DNA from: an uncultured Lachnospiraceae bacterium | Lineage (GTDB): Bacteria > Bacillota > Clostridia > Lachnospirales > Lachnospiraceae | NCBI GenBank assembly: GCA_948688495.1 | Contig: CAPQSW010000004.1 | Coordinates: 1-29,076 of the forward strand | Reading direction: 5' to 3' | Length of the DNA stretch: 29,076 nucleotides | Part shown: piece after piece, positions 14,336-22,803 of the stretch | Layout: every line of letters begins with the position of its first letter | Position numbering within the stretch: the first letter of the stretch is position 1 | Notes under the pieces: model-generated | Databases searched by the model: none | What the model saw: the letters and a program-made list of their open reading frames with translations, nothing else | What the model was told of the DNA's origin: nothing | Program-made: the position numbers and the translations under genes

Positions 14336-15754
14336 ATGGCTGAACAGAAAAGAAAACCCGTTAAGATTACGGAGACCATATTACGTGACGCACATCAGTC
14401 TCTGATTGCTACCCGTATGACAACAGAGCAGATGCTGCCTATTATTGACAAAATGGACAAAGTCGGCTACAATGCCGTAGAGTGCTGGGGTGGAGCTACT
14501 TTTGACGCATCCCTGCGTTTCCTGAAGGAAGATCCGTGGGATCGCCTTCGGAAGTTAAAAGCTGGATTTAAGAATACCAAATTACAGATGTTGTTCCGCG
14601 GACAGAATATCTTGGGATACCGTCCCTATGCAGACGATGTGGTAGAGTATTTTGTACAGAAATCTATTGCTAACGGAATTGATATTATCCGTATTTTCGA
14701 CTGTCTCAATGATTTGAGGAATTTACAGACAGCCGTAACTGCTACCAATAAGGAAAAAGGACATGCTCAGGTTGCGCTTTCCTATACACTTGGAGACGCT
14801 TATACACTTGAATATTGGACAGACATGGCGAAAAAGATTGAAGAGATGGGTGCAAACTCCATCTGTATCAAGGATATGGCTGGTTTGTTGACGCCGTATA
14901 AGGCAGAGGAATTAGTAAAATCCTTAAAGAGTGCAACTACGCTTCCGATTGAGTTACATACGCATTACACTTCCGGTGTTGCTTCCATGACTTATCTGAA
15001 AGCTGTAGAGGCAGGCTGTGATATTATTGACACCGCTATGTCGCCTTTTGCACTTGGAACCAGCCAGCCGGCAACGGAGGTTATGGCTGAGGCATTCCGT
15101 GGTACTGACATGGATCCTGAGTTTGATCAGATGCTGTTAAAAGAGATTGCAGATTACTTCCGTCCAATGAGGGAAGAAGCATTAAAGAGCGGTCTGTTGA
15201 ATCCAAAGGTGCTTGGCGTGGACATCCAGACATTGCTGTATCAGGTACCGGGCGGTATGCTGAGCAACATGGTATCCCAGTTGAAAGAGCAGAATGCAGA
15301 AGACAAATACATGGATGTGTTAGAAGAGATTCCGCGTGTGCGTAAGGATTTAGGCGAGCCGCCGCTTGTTACACCGTCTTCCCAGATTGTCGGCACACAG
15401 GCAGTATTTAATGTGCTGATGGGTGAGCGTTATAAGGTTGCCACCAAAGAGACTAAGGATGTACTGCTTGGAAAATATGGACAGACTGTAAAGCCGTTCA
15501 ATCCGGAAGTTATTGACAAAGTACTGGGTGACGAGAAGAAGAATGCCATTACCTGCCGTTATGCAGACCTTTTAGAGCCCGAACTTCATAAGATTGAGGC
15601 TGAAATGAAACAGTGGAAGCAGCAGGATGAGGATGTTTTGTCTTATGCACTGTTCCCGCAGGTTGCAACAGAGTTCTTCAAATACAGGGAAGCACAGCAG
15701 ACAAAGGTTGATGCAGCTGTTGCAGATACCAAGAACGGAGCGTATCCAGTCTGA
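14336..15754 (+). CDS. oadA: OadA/5S-type carboxyltransferase (oxaloacetate decarboxylase alpha, no biotin domain)
   Basis: A 472-residue carboxyltransferase of the oxaloacetate decarboxylase alpha/pyruvate carboxylase B/transcarboxylase 5S family. The TIM barrel start ETILRDAHQSLIATRM carries metal ligand D18; other signature parts are ELHTHYTSGVASM (two metal histidines), DIIDTAMSPFALGTSQP with the barrel end, and QVPGGMLSNMVSQL. It should transfer a carboxyl group between oxaloacetate and biotin on the separate carrier. Unlike classical OadA (about 590 residues) it ends without a biotinyl domain, as in the 5S subunit. ATG 14336 follows GGAGG by 5 bp; an in-frame ATG at 14324 is upstream of this site. 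It is the last gene before the terminator at 15772-15809. Confidence 0.93.
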   Translation: MAEQKRKPVKITETILRDAHQSLIATRMTTEQMLPIIDKMDKVGYNAVECWGGATFDASLRFLKEDPWDRLRKLKAGFKNTKLQMLFRGQNILGYRPYADDVVEYFVQKSIANGIDIIRIFDCLNDLRNLQTAVTATNKEKGHAQVALSYTLGDAYTLEYWTDMAKKIEEMGANSICIKDMAGLLTPYKAEELVKSLKSATTLPIELHTHYTSGVASMTYLKAVEAGCDIIDTAMSPFALGTSQPATEVMAEAFRGTDMDPEFDQMLLKEIADYFRPMREEALKSGLLNPKVLGVDIQTLLYQVPGGMLSNMVSQLKEQNAEDKYMDVLEEIPRVRKDLGEPPLVTPSSQIVGTQAVFNVLMGERYKVATKETKDVLLGKYGQTVKPFNPEVIDKVLGDEKKNAITCRYADLLEPELHKIEAEMKQWKQQDEDVLSYALFPQVATEFFKYREAQQTKVDAAVADTKNGAYPV

Positions 15755-15771
15755 GATGATATTGTATAGAA

Positions 15772-15809
15772 AAGAGAAGATACTGTTCCATTGAGCAGTA
15801 TCTTCTCTT
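15772..15809 (+). terminator. Terminator of the decarboxylase operon
   Basis: A perfect 14-bp stem (AAGAGAAGATACTG at 15772-15785 with CAGTATCTTCTCTT at 15796-15809) and a 10-nt loop lie 18 bp after the oadA stop. A second smaller inverted repeat, CTGAGTG/CACTCAG (15813-15819 and 15834-15840), follows at once and may back it up or act as an operator for the next gene. Confidence 0.8.
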
Positions 15810-15878
15810 ATACTGAGTGTCAGATAAAACTGCCACTCAGCATAATATGATGCGCAGCTCGCGCAATAGGAGAATGAC

Positions 15879-16805
15879 ATGACCGGCGGTAACGATCTGA
15901 TGAACCGAATCAATGAACGCTATGGCACGATGAGCAAGGGACAAAAACTGATTGCAGCTTATATTACGGATTATTACGATAAAGCTGTATTTTTGACGGC
16001 TGCAAAGCTTGGAGAGGTGGTCGGGGTCAGTGAATCTACGGTTGTCCGTTTTGCCACACATCTGGGGTATAAGGGTTATCCACAGTTCCAGCAGTCACTG
16101 GCAGAGCTGGTGCGCGGGAAACTGGATTCTGTACAGCGGATGGAAAATGTATATGGCAGGATTTCCCAATCAGAGATTTTAACGACCGTGTTAAAGACGG
16201 ATGCAAAGCGTATTCAGGATACTTTAGAGACCATTGATGGACATGCCTTTGATTTGGCTGTGGATGTTATTCTTCATGCCAGACATATCTATGTAATTGG
16301 AATCCGCAGCTGTGCGTCCATTGCAGAATTTCTGGCTTTTTACCTGAATATGATGTTTGATAATGTAAGGCTGTTACATACCAATAGCGCCAGTGAGCTG
16401 TTTGAGCAGATGCTTTATGTTGGCAGGGAGGATGTGATTATAGGAATCAGCTTTCCGCGATATTCTATGCGTGTGCTAAAGGCAATGGAATTTGCAAACA
16501 ACCGAAATGCCCGGGTGATTACGCTTACGGACAGCGTGCATTCCCCGATGAATCTGTATTCTTCCTGCAATCTGGTTGCCCACAGTGATATGTCCTCCAT
16601 TGTAGATTCTCTGGTAGCGCCCTTAAGCGTAATCAATGCATTGATTATGGCGCTTTGTATGAAACGCCAGAAAAAGGTGGTAAAGAATCTGGAAATGTTG
16701 GAGCAGATCTGGGAGGAATATCAGGTATACGGCAGTGACGAGATCAATTATATCGGGGATTCTGTACGGATGCGTTATACAAACACAGAACAGGAAGACA
16801 ACTAA
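15879..16805 (+). CDS. MurR/RpiR family transcriptional regulator
   Basis: A 308-residue regulator with an N-terminal RpiR-type helix-turn-helix (about 15-80; GEVVGVSESTVVRFATHLGY) and a C-terminal SIS domain (about 115-250; IYVIGIRSCASIAEFLA, VIIGISFPRYSMRVLKA, ITLTDSVHSPM) that in this family binds sugar phosphates or similar ligands. AGGAG precedes ATG 15879. No sugar catabolic genes are nearby. It comes right after the decarboxylase operon terminator and stops one base before the next ATG (16807), so it is probably cotranscribed with the flavoprotein. Its ligand and targets cannot be read from context. Confidence 0.92.
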   Translation: MTGGNDLMNRINERYGTMSKGQKLIAAYITDYYDKAVFLTAAKLGEVVGVSESTVVRFATHLGYKGYPQFQQSLAELVRGKLDSVQRMENVYGRISQSEILTTVLKTDAKRIQDTLETIDGHAFDLAVDVILHARHIYVIGIRSCASIAEFLAFYLNMMFDNVRLLHTNSASELFEQMLYVGREDVIIGISFPRYSMRVLKAMEFANNRNARVITLTDSVHSPMNLYSSCNLVAHSDMSSIVDSLVAPLSVINALIMALCMKRQKKVVKNLEMLEQIWEEYQVYGSDEINYIGDSVRMRYTNTEQEDN

Positions 16806-16806
16806 T

Positions 16807-18042
16807 ATGAGTAAAGTAATCGTGATTGGCGGCGGTCCGGCTGGAATGATGGCGGCGATACAGGCAGCCAGGGGCGGCCATCAGGTAGTACTGTTAGAGC
16901 AAAATGAAAAGCTTGGGAAAAAATTATACATTACCGGGAAAGGGAGATGCAACATCACCAATGACTGTGAGACGGATGATTTACTGAAAAATACCATCCG
17001 CAACCGGAAGTTTCTCTATAGTGCATTTTATACGTTTGACAGCCATATGGTAATGAAATTTTTTGAAAACCATGGACTTGCCATTAAAACAGAGCGTGGA
17101 GGGCGCGTATTCCCGCAGTCTGACCATTCCTCAGATGTTATAAGAACACTCCAAAAAATTTTGCAACAGGAAGAAGTTAAGGTACAGCTTCGCGCCCAGG
17201 TTGCCGATATTCTTGTTGAGGATAATAAGACAAAGACTGTAGCAGGGGTAGGACTTCTTGATGGGAAGAAGCTTAATGCAGACAAGGTTATTCTTGCGAC
17301 TGGGGGCTGCTCGTATCAATCCACTGGTTCTTCTGGAGACGGTCACCGTTTTGCAAAGAAGCTGGGGCATACTGTGACAGAGCCTAGGCCGTCACTGGTC
17401 CCCTTTGAGACGGCGGAGGAATGGGTTTTGGATTTACAGGGGTTATCCTTAAGGAATGTTCTTGTACGGATTAAAAATGGCAATAAACTTCTTTTCGAAG
17501 ATTTTGGCGAGATGCTTTTTACGCATTATGGTGTCAGTGGTCCGCTGATTTTAAGCGCCAGCAGCCTCATCAATGATTCCATGAAGGACATGCCTCTTGA
17601 CATGGAAATTGATTTAAAGCCGGCACTGACGGAAGAACAGCTTCATAAGCGTGTTCTTAGGGATTTTGAGGAAAATTTGAACCGTCAGTTCAAGAATGCC
17701 CTTTCTAAACTGTTTCCGGCAAAGCTGATTCCGGTCATCATACGTTTAAGCGGCATAGAGGCGGATGCGAAAGTAAACGCCATCACAAAAGGGCAGCGGA
17801 TGGATTTTGTACGTATCATCAAGCATTTTCCACTGACCTTACAGCGGTTTCGGGGATTTGATGAGGCAATCATTACCCGCGGGGGCATCTGCATGAAAGA
17901 AGTGAACCCTTCTACCATGGAGTCTAAGCTGGTGTCAGGGCTGTATTTTGCCGGGGAAGTGTTGGATTTGGATGCCTTGACCGGAGGATTTAATCTGCAG
18001 ATTGCATGGTCTACCGGTTATCTTGCAGGAAATAGTATCTGA
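16807..18042 (+). CDS. HI0933/YhiN-family FAD-dependent oxidoreductase
   Basis: A 411-residue flavoprotein. The N-terminal dinucleotide-binding motif IGGGPAGMMAAIQAARGG is clear, followed by the family stretches GKKLYITGKGRCNITND and RVFPQSDHSSDV. The C-terminal GLYFAGEVLDLDALTGGFNLQIAWSTG FAD-contact segment is intact. Members are sometimes named aminoacetone oxidase family FAD-binding enzymes, but the physiological reaction is unsettled. ATG 16807 is chosen because it directly precedes the dinucleotide fold; frame upstream to 16735 overlaps the regulator gene. Weak AGGAAG ribosome binding site. Likely cytosolic and translationally linked to the regulator. Confidence 0.92.
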   Translation: MSKVIVIGGGPAGMMAAIQAARGGHQVVLLEQNEKLGKKLYITGKGRCNITNDCETDDLLKNTIRNRKFLYSAFYTFDSHMVMKFFENHGLAIKTERGGRVFPQSDHSSDVIRTLQKILQQEEVKVQLRAQVADILVEDNKTKTVAGVGLLDGKKLNADKVILATGGCSYQSTGSSGDGHRFAKKLGHTVTEPRPSLVPFETAEEWVLDLQGLSLRNVLVRIKNGNKLLFEDFGEMLFTHYGVSGPLILSASSLINDSMKDMPLDMEIDLKPALTEEQLHKRVLRDFEENLNRQFKNALSKLFPAKLIPVIIRLSGIEADAKVNAITKGQRMDFVRIIKHFPLTLQRFRGFDEAIITRGGICMKEVNPSTMESKLVSGLYFAGEVLDLDALTGGFNLQIAWSTGYLAGNSI

Positions 18043-18105
18043 CAGCTTATATGAGGCGTCAGGTTTTATCGGTCATGAGTATAAAATAGAAATGGAGGAG
18101 CCGGT

Positions 18106-18774
18106 ATGGCATTTAATATTGCGATTGATGGACCGGCCGGAGCCGGAAAAAGTACGATTGCAAAACGAGTGGCAAAAGAACTTTCTTATATTTACGTTGA
18201 CACCGGGGCAATGTACCGGGCAATGACGTTGTATTTCCTACGTGCAGGAATATCGCTGGATGATGAGGCGGCGATTACAGCCGCGTGTGATAATATTACC
18301 GTAGTTCTCTCTAATGAGAATGGGGAGCAGCAGGTTTTTTTGAATGGTGAGAATGTCAATGGGTTTATCCGAACGGAAGAAGTCAGCAAGATGACGTCTT
18401 CATTCAGTGTGTATGCGCCGGTGCGTCAAAAGCTGACCCAGCTTCAGCGAGAAATGGCACGCACGACAGACCTGATTATGGATGGCAGGGATATAGGGAC
18501 CTGTGTACTGCCAGAGGCACAGGTAAAGATTTATCTGACAGCGAGTGTTGAAACCCGTGGCAGGCGAAGGTTTTTGGAGTTGCAGGAAAAGGGTGAAGCA
18601 TGCAGCCTTGAAGAAATCTGCAAGGATATTAAGCAGCGCGACTATCAGGATATGACCAGGGAGATTTCCCCCTTAAAGCAGGCCAAGGATGCTGTTTTGG
18701 TGGATAGCTCCAAGATGACTATTGAAGAAGTCGTGGATAGGATCATAAATATTGTAAAGGAAAAGCTGGTCTGA
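18106..18774 (+). CDS. cmk: Cytidylate kinase
   Basis: A 222-residue (d)CMP kinase that phosphorylates CMP and dCMP with ATP. The Walker A loop is IDGPAGAGKSTIAKRVAKEL near the N-terminus. Substrate-site segments are YVDTGAMYRAMTLY and MDGRDIGTCVLPEA, and the lid region is RDYQDMTREISPL. Length is typical. GGAGGAG lies upstream of ATG 18106. It is followed by ispH after 2 bp, and then by the S1 gene, a conserved clostridial cmk-ispH-rpsA order. Confidence 0.96.
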   Translation: MAFNIAIDGPAGAGKSTIAKRVAKELSYIYVDTGAMYRAMTLYFLRAGISLDDEAAITAACDNITVVLSNENGEQQVFLNGENVNGFIRTEEVSKMTSSFSVYAPVRQKLTQLQREMARTTDLIMDGRDIGTCVLPEAQVKIYLTASVETRGRRRFLELQEKGEACSLEEICKDIKQRDYQDMTREISPLKQAKDAVLVDSSKMTIEEVVDRIINIVKEKLV

Positions 18775-18776
18775 AT

Positions 18777-19634
18777 ATGGAAGTGATTTTAGCAAAAAGC
18801 GCCGGATTCTGTTTTGGCGTCAAGCGTGCAGTGGATACCGTCTATGAACAGGTGGATGCAAAAAAAGGGAAAATTTACACATACGGTCCCATCATACACA
18901 ATGAGGAAGTTGTGACAGATTTGCAAAAGCGGGGGGTCTGTGTCGTAGAGACGGAAGAAGAACTAAGAAACTGCAGCGACGGAACGGTTATCATTCGTTC
19001 TCATGGGGTAGGTAGGGCAGTCTACGCTCTGCTTGAAGCAGAGCACATCCCCTACGTAGATGCTACCTGCCCCTATGTAAAAAAAATCCACCAGATTGTG
19101 GATAAATACAGCCGCGAGGGCTGCCATGTGTTAATAATTGGCAATGAGAACCACCCGGAGGTGGAAGGAATCAAAGGATGGAGCTCAAATCCGGCGGAAA
19201 CAAGTGTAATTGGGACAGTTTCGGAGGCTTATGACTTTGCTCCGGGAGAGGGAAAAAAAGTCTGTATTGTCTCGCAGACGACATTTAACAACAAGAATTT
19301 TCAAGAACTAGTTGAAATTATTCAAAAAAAAGGTTATGATATAGTTGTTTTAAATACAATTTGCAATGCGACCCAGGAGAGGCAGTCAGAAGCAAAAAGA
19401 ATTGCCGCTAAGGTGGACGCCATGATTGTGGTCGGGGGAAAGAACAGTTCCAACACGCAAAAGTTATTTGAAATATGTAAAAAAGAATGTGAAAATACTT
19501 GCTATATACAGACACTCGAGGATTTGGATTTGTCTAAATTATGGTCCATTAATAGCGTAGGTATTACCGCAGGGGCTTCCACCCCAAACAAAATTATTGA
19601 GGAGGTTCAAAGAAATGTCAGAAATGAGTTTTGA
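18777..19634 (+). CDS. ispH: 4-hydroxy-3-methylbut-2-enyl diphosphate reductase
   Basis: A 285-residue IspH, last enzyme of the non-mevalonate isoprenoid pathway, reducing HMBPP to IPP and DMAPP with a [4Fe-4S] cluster. The cluster cysteines are C12 (AGFCFGVKRA), C98 (DATCPYVKK) and C196 (NTICNATQ); the catalytic glutamate is in H126-P-E128-V-E-G. Length matches the single-domain enzyme. In many Clostridia IspH is fused to ribosomal protein S1; here the genes are separate but overlap by 20 bp in different frames, ending with the codons GAG TTT TGA inside the S1 gene start. Confidence 0.96.
   Translation: MEVILAKSAGFCFGVKRAVDTVYEQVDAKKGKIYTYGPIIHNEEVVTDLQKRGVCVVETEEELRNCSDGTVIIRSHGVGRAVYALLEAEHIPYVDATCPYVKKIHQIVDKYSREGCHVLIIGNENHPEVEGIKGWSSNPAETSVIGTVSEAYDFAPGEGKKVCIVSQTTFNNKNFQELVEIIQKKGYDIVVLNTICNATQERQSEAKRIAAKVDAMIVVGGKNSSNTQKLFEICKKECENTCYIQTLEDLDLSKLWSINSVGITAGASTPNKIIEEVQRNVRNEF
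19615..19634 (+). other. ispH/S1 overlap with UUU-UGA at the ispH stop
   Basis: The ispH frame ends GAG TTT TGA (TGA at 19632-19634) and the next base keeps a run of four T, so a +1 slip of the phenylalanine tRNA from UUU to UUU would lead straight into the S1 frame at GAA (19633). This is a sequence possibility only; the strong GGAGG and ATG at 19615 already explain S1 expression. Confidence 0.3.
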
Positions 19635-20763
19635 ACAAATGCTGGAAGAATCAATTAAAACAATTAGGAATGGAGAGGTAGTCGAAGGTACCGTTATTGA
19701 TGTGAAACCAGACGAGATCATCTTGAATATTGGTTACAAATCCGATGGAATCATTAGCCGGAATGAATATACAAACGAACCCAATGTTGACTTGACTACC
19801 GTAGTTTCCGTAGGGGACACCATGGAATCCAAGGTTTTGAAGGTGAACGACGGCGAGGGTCAGGTACTTTTGACCTACAAACGTCTTGCAGCCGAGAGAG
19901 GCAGCAAGAAACTGGAAGAAGCATTTAATACCCAGGAAGTATTGAAAGCAAAAGTTGTACAGGTATTAGAGGGCGGTTTAAGTGTTGTCATTGACGAGGC
20001 AAGAATCTTTATTCCTGCAAGCCTGGTCTCTGATACATATGAAAAAGACCTTGGCAAATACAAAGATCAGGAGATTGAATTTGTTATTACAGAGTTTAAT
20101 CCCCGCAGAAGAAGAATTATTGGTGACAGGAAGCAGTTATTATTAGCTGAGAAAGAAGAACTGCAGAGAGCTTTATTCGAGAGGATCAATGTAGGGGATG
20201 TCTTGGAAGGAACCGTTAAGAATGTAACGGAGTTCGGTGCATTTATTGATTTAGGCGGCGCAGATGGTCTGCTTCATATCTCTGAGATGTCCTGGGGAAG
20301 GGTTGAAAATCCTAAGAAAGTGTTTAAGATAGGAGACGTCGTAAAGGTATTTATCAAAGACATCAATGACAAGAAGATTGCACTCAGCATGAAGTTTGAG
20401 GATGAGAACCCTTGGAAGGATGCTTCTGAGAAATATGCAGCCGGCACAATCATCAAAGGAGTAGTTGCAAGAATGACAGACTTTGGGGCATTTGTAGAGC
20501 TGGCGCCAGGCGTAGATGCACTGTTGCATGTATCCCAAATTTCCAGGGAACATGTAGATAAGCCGTCAGACGTATTGAAGATTGGTCAGGAGATTGAAGC
20601 TAAAATTGTTGACTTCAATGAAGAAGAAAAGAAAATCAGCCTCAGCCTGAAAGCGTTGCTTGCTCCAGTGGAAGAAACAGCAGAGGAATATGAGGAAGCT
20701 CCTGTAGAGGATGTTGTGGAGGAAGCAGCAGAGGAAGCTGTCGAAGAAGCAGCAGAAGAATAA
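19615..20763 (+). CDS. rpsA: S1 RNA-binding domain protein (ribosomal protein S1-like)
   Basis: A 382-residue protein with four S1 OB-fold domains: about 19-85 (GEVVEGTVIDVKPDEIILNIGYKSDG), 104-170 (degenerate), 191-260 (VGDVLEGTVKNVTEFGAFIDLG) and 276-345 (GTIIKGVVARMTDFGAFVEL). A glutamate-rich tail closes it (EEAAEEAVEEAAEE). It should bind mRNA at the ribosome or act as a clostridial S1 homologue. ATG 19615 lies nine bases after GGAGG (19601-19605), both located inside the end of ispH, which gives translational coupling. Confidence 0.93.
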   Translation: MSEMSFEQMLEESIKTIRNGEVVEGTVIDVKPDEIILNIGYKSDGIISRNEYTNEPNVDLTTVVSVGDTMESKVLKVNDGEGQVLLTYKRLAAERGSKKLEEAFNTQEVLKAKVVQVLEGGLSVVIDEARIFIPASLVSDTYEKDLGKYKDQEIEFVITEFNPRRRRIIGDRKQLLLAEKEELQRALFERINVGDVLEGTVKNVTEFGAFIDLGGADGLLHISEMSWGRVENPKKVFKIGDVVKVFIKDINDKKIALSMKFEDENPWKDASEKYAAGTIIKGVVARMTDFGAFVELAPGVDALLHVSQISREHVDKPSDVLKIGQEIEAKIVDFNEEEKKISLSLKALLAPVEETAEEYEEAPVEDVVEEAAEEAVEEAAEE

Positions 20764-20780
20764 GAATAGGGGAATTTTTC

Positions 20781-21554
20781 ATGGTTGGTTATGAGGATTT
20801 CAAAAAAGATATTTTTGCATTGACAAAGATTGATTTGGATTCATACAAAGAAAAACAGATGAAGCGCCGGATAGATACGCTGATTGCTAAGAACAATATT
20901 AATAGTTACAAAGAATATGTGGCGCTAATAAAGAAGGATTCTGAGAAGTTTGAGCAGTTTGTGAATTTTCTCACGATCAATGTATCTGAGTTTTACCGTA
21001 ATCCAGAGCAGTGGGAGATATTGGATAAGACAGTATTTCCGGCATTGATTAAACAGTTCGGCAAGAATCTTAAGATTTGGAGTGCTGCCTGTTCTACCGG
21101 GGATGAGCCGTATTCTCTGGTAATGGCACTGTCCAGGCATTTGCCGCTTAATCAGATTCACATTACGGCCACAGATATTGACAAGCAGGTACTTGATAAA
21201 GCGCGGATGGGGCTTTACAATGAAAAGAGTATTGCCGCTGTGCCGGCGGATTTTAAGAAGAAATATTTTACCAAAGTAGGAAGTTCCTATCAGATTTCAA
21301 ATGAAATCAAACGTCAGGTAGAATTTAAAGAGCACAATCTATTGAGGGATGAATACCTCAAAGCCTGCAATTTGATTGTTTGCCGGAATGTTCTGATTTA
21401 TTTTACCGAAGAAGCCAAGGAGGAGATTTATAAGAAATTTAACTCCGCCCTGGTATCAAAGGGAATACTTTTCATCGGAAGCACAGAGCAGATTATGAAC
21501 TATAAAGAATTAAACTATCAACGGCATCAGTCATTTTTCTTTCAGAAGAATTAG
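20781..21554 (+). CDS. cheR: CheR-type protein-glutamate methyltransferase
   Basis: A 257-residue SAM-dependent methyltransferase of the CheR family, which methylates glutamates of chemoreceptors. It has an N-terminal helical CheR domain (about 1-70; KEKQMKRRIDTLIAKN, INVSEFYRNPEQW) and a catalytic domain with the SAM motif IWSAACSTGDEPYSLVM at about 95-110 and the NLIVCRNVLIYFTEEAK segment. It seems complete. It lies 17 bp after the S1 gene, with AGGGGA upstream, and no other chemotaxis or flagellar gene is in the window, so it is either an outlying chemotaxis gene or serves another methylation target. Confidence 0.92.
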   Translation: MVGYEDFKKDIFALTKIDLDSYKEKQMKRRIDTLIAKNNINSYKEYVALIKKDSEKFEQFVNFLTINVSEFYRNPEQWEILDKTVFPALIKQFGKNLKIWSAACSTGDEPYSLVMALSRHLPLNQIHITATDIDKQVLDKARMGLYNEKSIAAVPADFKKKYFTKVGSSYQISNEIKRQVEFKEHNLLRDEYLKACNLIVCRNVLIYFTEEAKEEIYKKFNSALVSKGILFIGSTEQIMNYKELNYQRHQSFFFQKN

Positions 21555-21565
21555 ATGATATGCAA

Positions 21566-21607
21566 AGAGCGGGTAATTTCCACAAGATAGAAGGGAGTAC
21601 CCGCTCT
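21566..21607. terminator. Bidirectional terminator between cheR and the YprB-like gene
   Basis: AGAGCGGGTA (21566-21575) and TACCCGCTCT (21598-21607) form a perfect 10-bp GC-rich stem in the 60-bp gap between convergent genes. The T tracts are weak, so termination efficiency is uncertain. Confidence 0.65.
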
Positions 21608-21614
21608 GTTACGT

Positions 21615-22718
21615 TTATGTACGTGCCTGTTCTTTTAGGTGTTGAAGGAGATGGCAGGCATATTTTTTCTGGAGATCTTCTGCCTCTGTGAAATCTTTTG
21701 TCATTTCAAACCAGGTAACTTTATCATGATATTCCAATTTGAAATATGGTGTAACGATTTCTTCGTATTGTGGGAGGAAGCATCCCGTTTTCCTGCTGTA
21801 GCATGTGGCGGCTTTCGCCTGTGTCCTGAAATTTTTGTCTACATAGAAAGCAACGCTCTTATGGATGGCACGGTTTTCTTCCGGAAGAAAGTAGTAATCT
21901 TTGTAATTGGAATAGAAATACTTTAATTCTCCCTGATAAATTGAGACTTTGAGCTTTGCCTGTCTGTCATATCCTGTCAGATAAATCTGCTGTCTGCCAA
22001 ATGAAAAACGCTTTGGCAGAGGACTGTTAAGTGCAAATGTCAGAATTAATTCCAGTTTCTGCTCATTCTCGTATGTTTTATATGTGTTTTTCTCACAGGA
22101 GACAATCTCAAATTTTCCTTCAAACAGTTCCGGGTAAGCAAGAATTGGTAAAAGTCCGGGCATTCCAAGTAAATCATCATAGTTATGCATCTGCAGCAAA
22201 GATGCGCTGTCTGCATTTGGTTTCTTTACATAATCCTGATAAATATTGATCAACTCTCCACCAGTATAACTGTCTTTTCTTGCAATTCCAAGAAAAGCTT
22301 CTAAGGATTTCTGCTTCATATTAGAGAGTCTCAGAATAGGCTTGAATTTAGATATCCTGTGAAAAATATCAAGATTGGAGAGCGGCAGCGTATCATTCAG
22401 TTTATAAAGCTCGAAACGTTTTTTGAGATATGGAATATCAAAACCAATCCCATTAAAAGAAATCAGGCTGTCATATTGATTTGCCAACTTCAAGAATGCG
22501 GTTAGTACAGACTTTTCTTCCTGCGGTTTCTCTGCAAAAAATTGTGTGACACAGATAAAGTTACCTCTTCTTGCCGCACACCCAATCAGATAAACCTGTG
22601 TATTTGTCGGAGAAAATCCGGTCGTCTCAATATCAAAAAATAGTACGGATTCAGTAAAGATTTTTTCTGAGATGGGATGGTCCGCTGTGAATGCAGCTTC
22701 GTTTTGCCATATTTTCAT
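21615..22718 (-). CDS. YprB-like ribonuclease H-fold 3'-5' exonuclease domain protein
   Basis: A 367-residue protein with an N-terminal DEDD exonuclease-like RNase H fold. Motif I is FFDIETTGFSP (residues about 28-38), motif II is ISFNGIGFDIPYLKKRF, and a later Y-x-x-D/H-D-L segment is LLQMHNYDDLLGM. It resembles the conserved YprB family, whose nucleic acid substrate is unclear. The C-terminal 150 residues (about 215-367) are not recognised and are rich in aromatics and lysine. The start at 22718 follows GGAGG by seven bases; an upstream frame to 22823 has no ribosome binding site. It is on the opposite strand to its neighbours, between a bidirectional terminator and a promoter divergent from csoR. 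Confidence 0.87.
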   Translation of the reverse strand: MKIWQNEAAFTADHPISEKIFTESVLFFDIETTGFSPTNTQVYLIGCAARRGNFICVTQFFAEKPQEEKSVLTAFLKLANQYDSLISFNGIGFDIPYLKKRFELYKLNDTLPLSNLDIFHRISKFKPILRLSNMKQKSLEAFLGIARKDSYTGGELINIYQDYVKKPNADSASLLQMHNYDDLLGMPGLLPILAYPELFEGKFEIVSCEKNTYKTYENEQKLELILTFALNSPLPKRFSFGRQQIYLTGYDRQAKLKVSIYQGELKYFYSNYKDYYFLPEENRAIHKSVAFYVDKNFRTQAKAATCYSRKTGCFLPQYEEIVTPYFKLEYHDKVTWFEMTKDFTEAEDLQKKYACHLLQHLKEQART

Positions 22719-22752
22719 GGTATTCCTCCGTAGGTGTAGTAGTTTGTAACCG

Positions 22753-22803
22753 TTCAGCCCACGCCATTCGTAAAGTTTTTCCCGGCTTTTCCGGCTGGCT
22801 GAA
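22753..22803 (-). promoter_or_regulatory. Structured leader of the YprB-like gene
   Basis: The predicted 5' leader (about 22820 to 22719) holds a long-range inverted repeat TTCAGCC/GGCTGAA (22753-22759 and 22797-22803) enclosing a small CCGG/CCGG hairpin. This could be a regulatory RNA structure, but it does not match a riboswitch class that I know. Confidence 0.3.
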
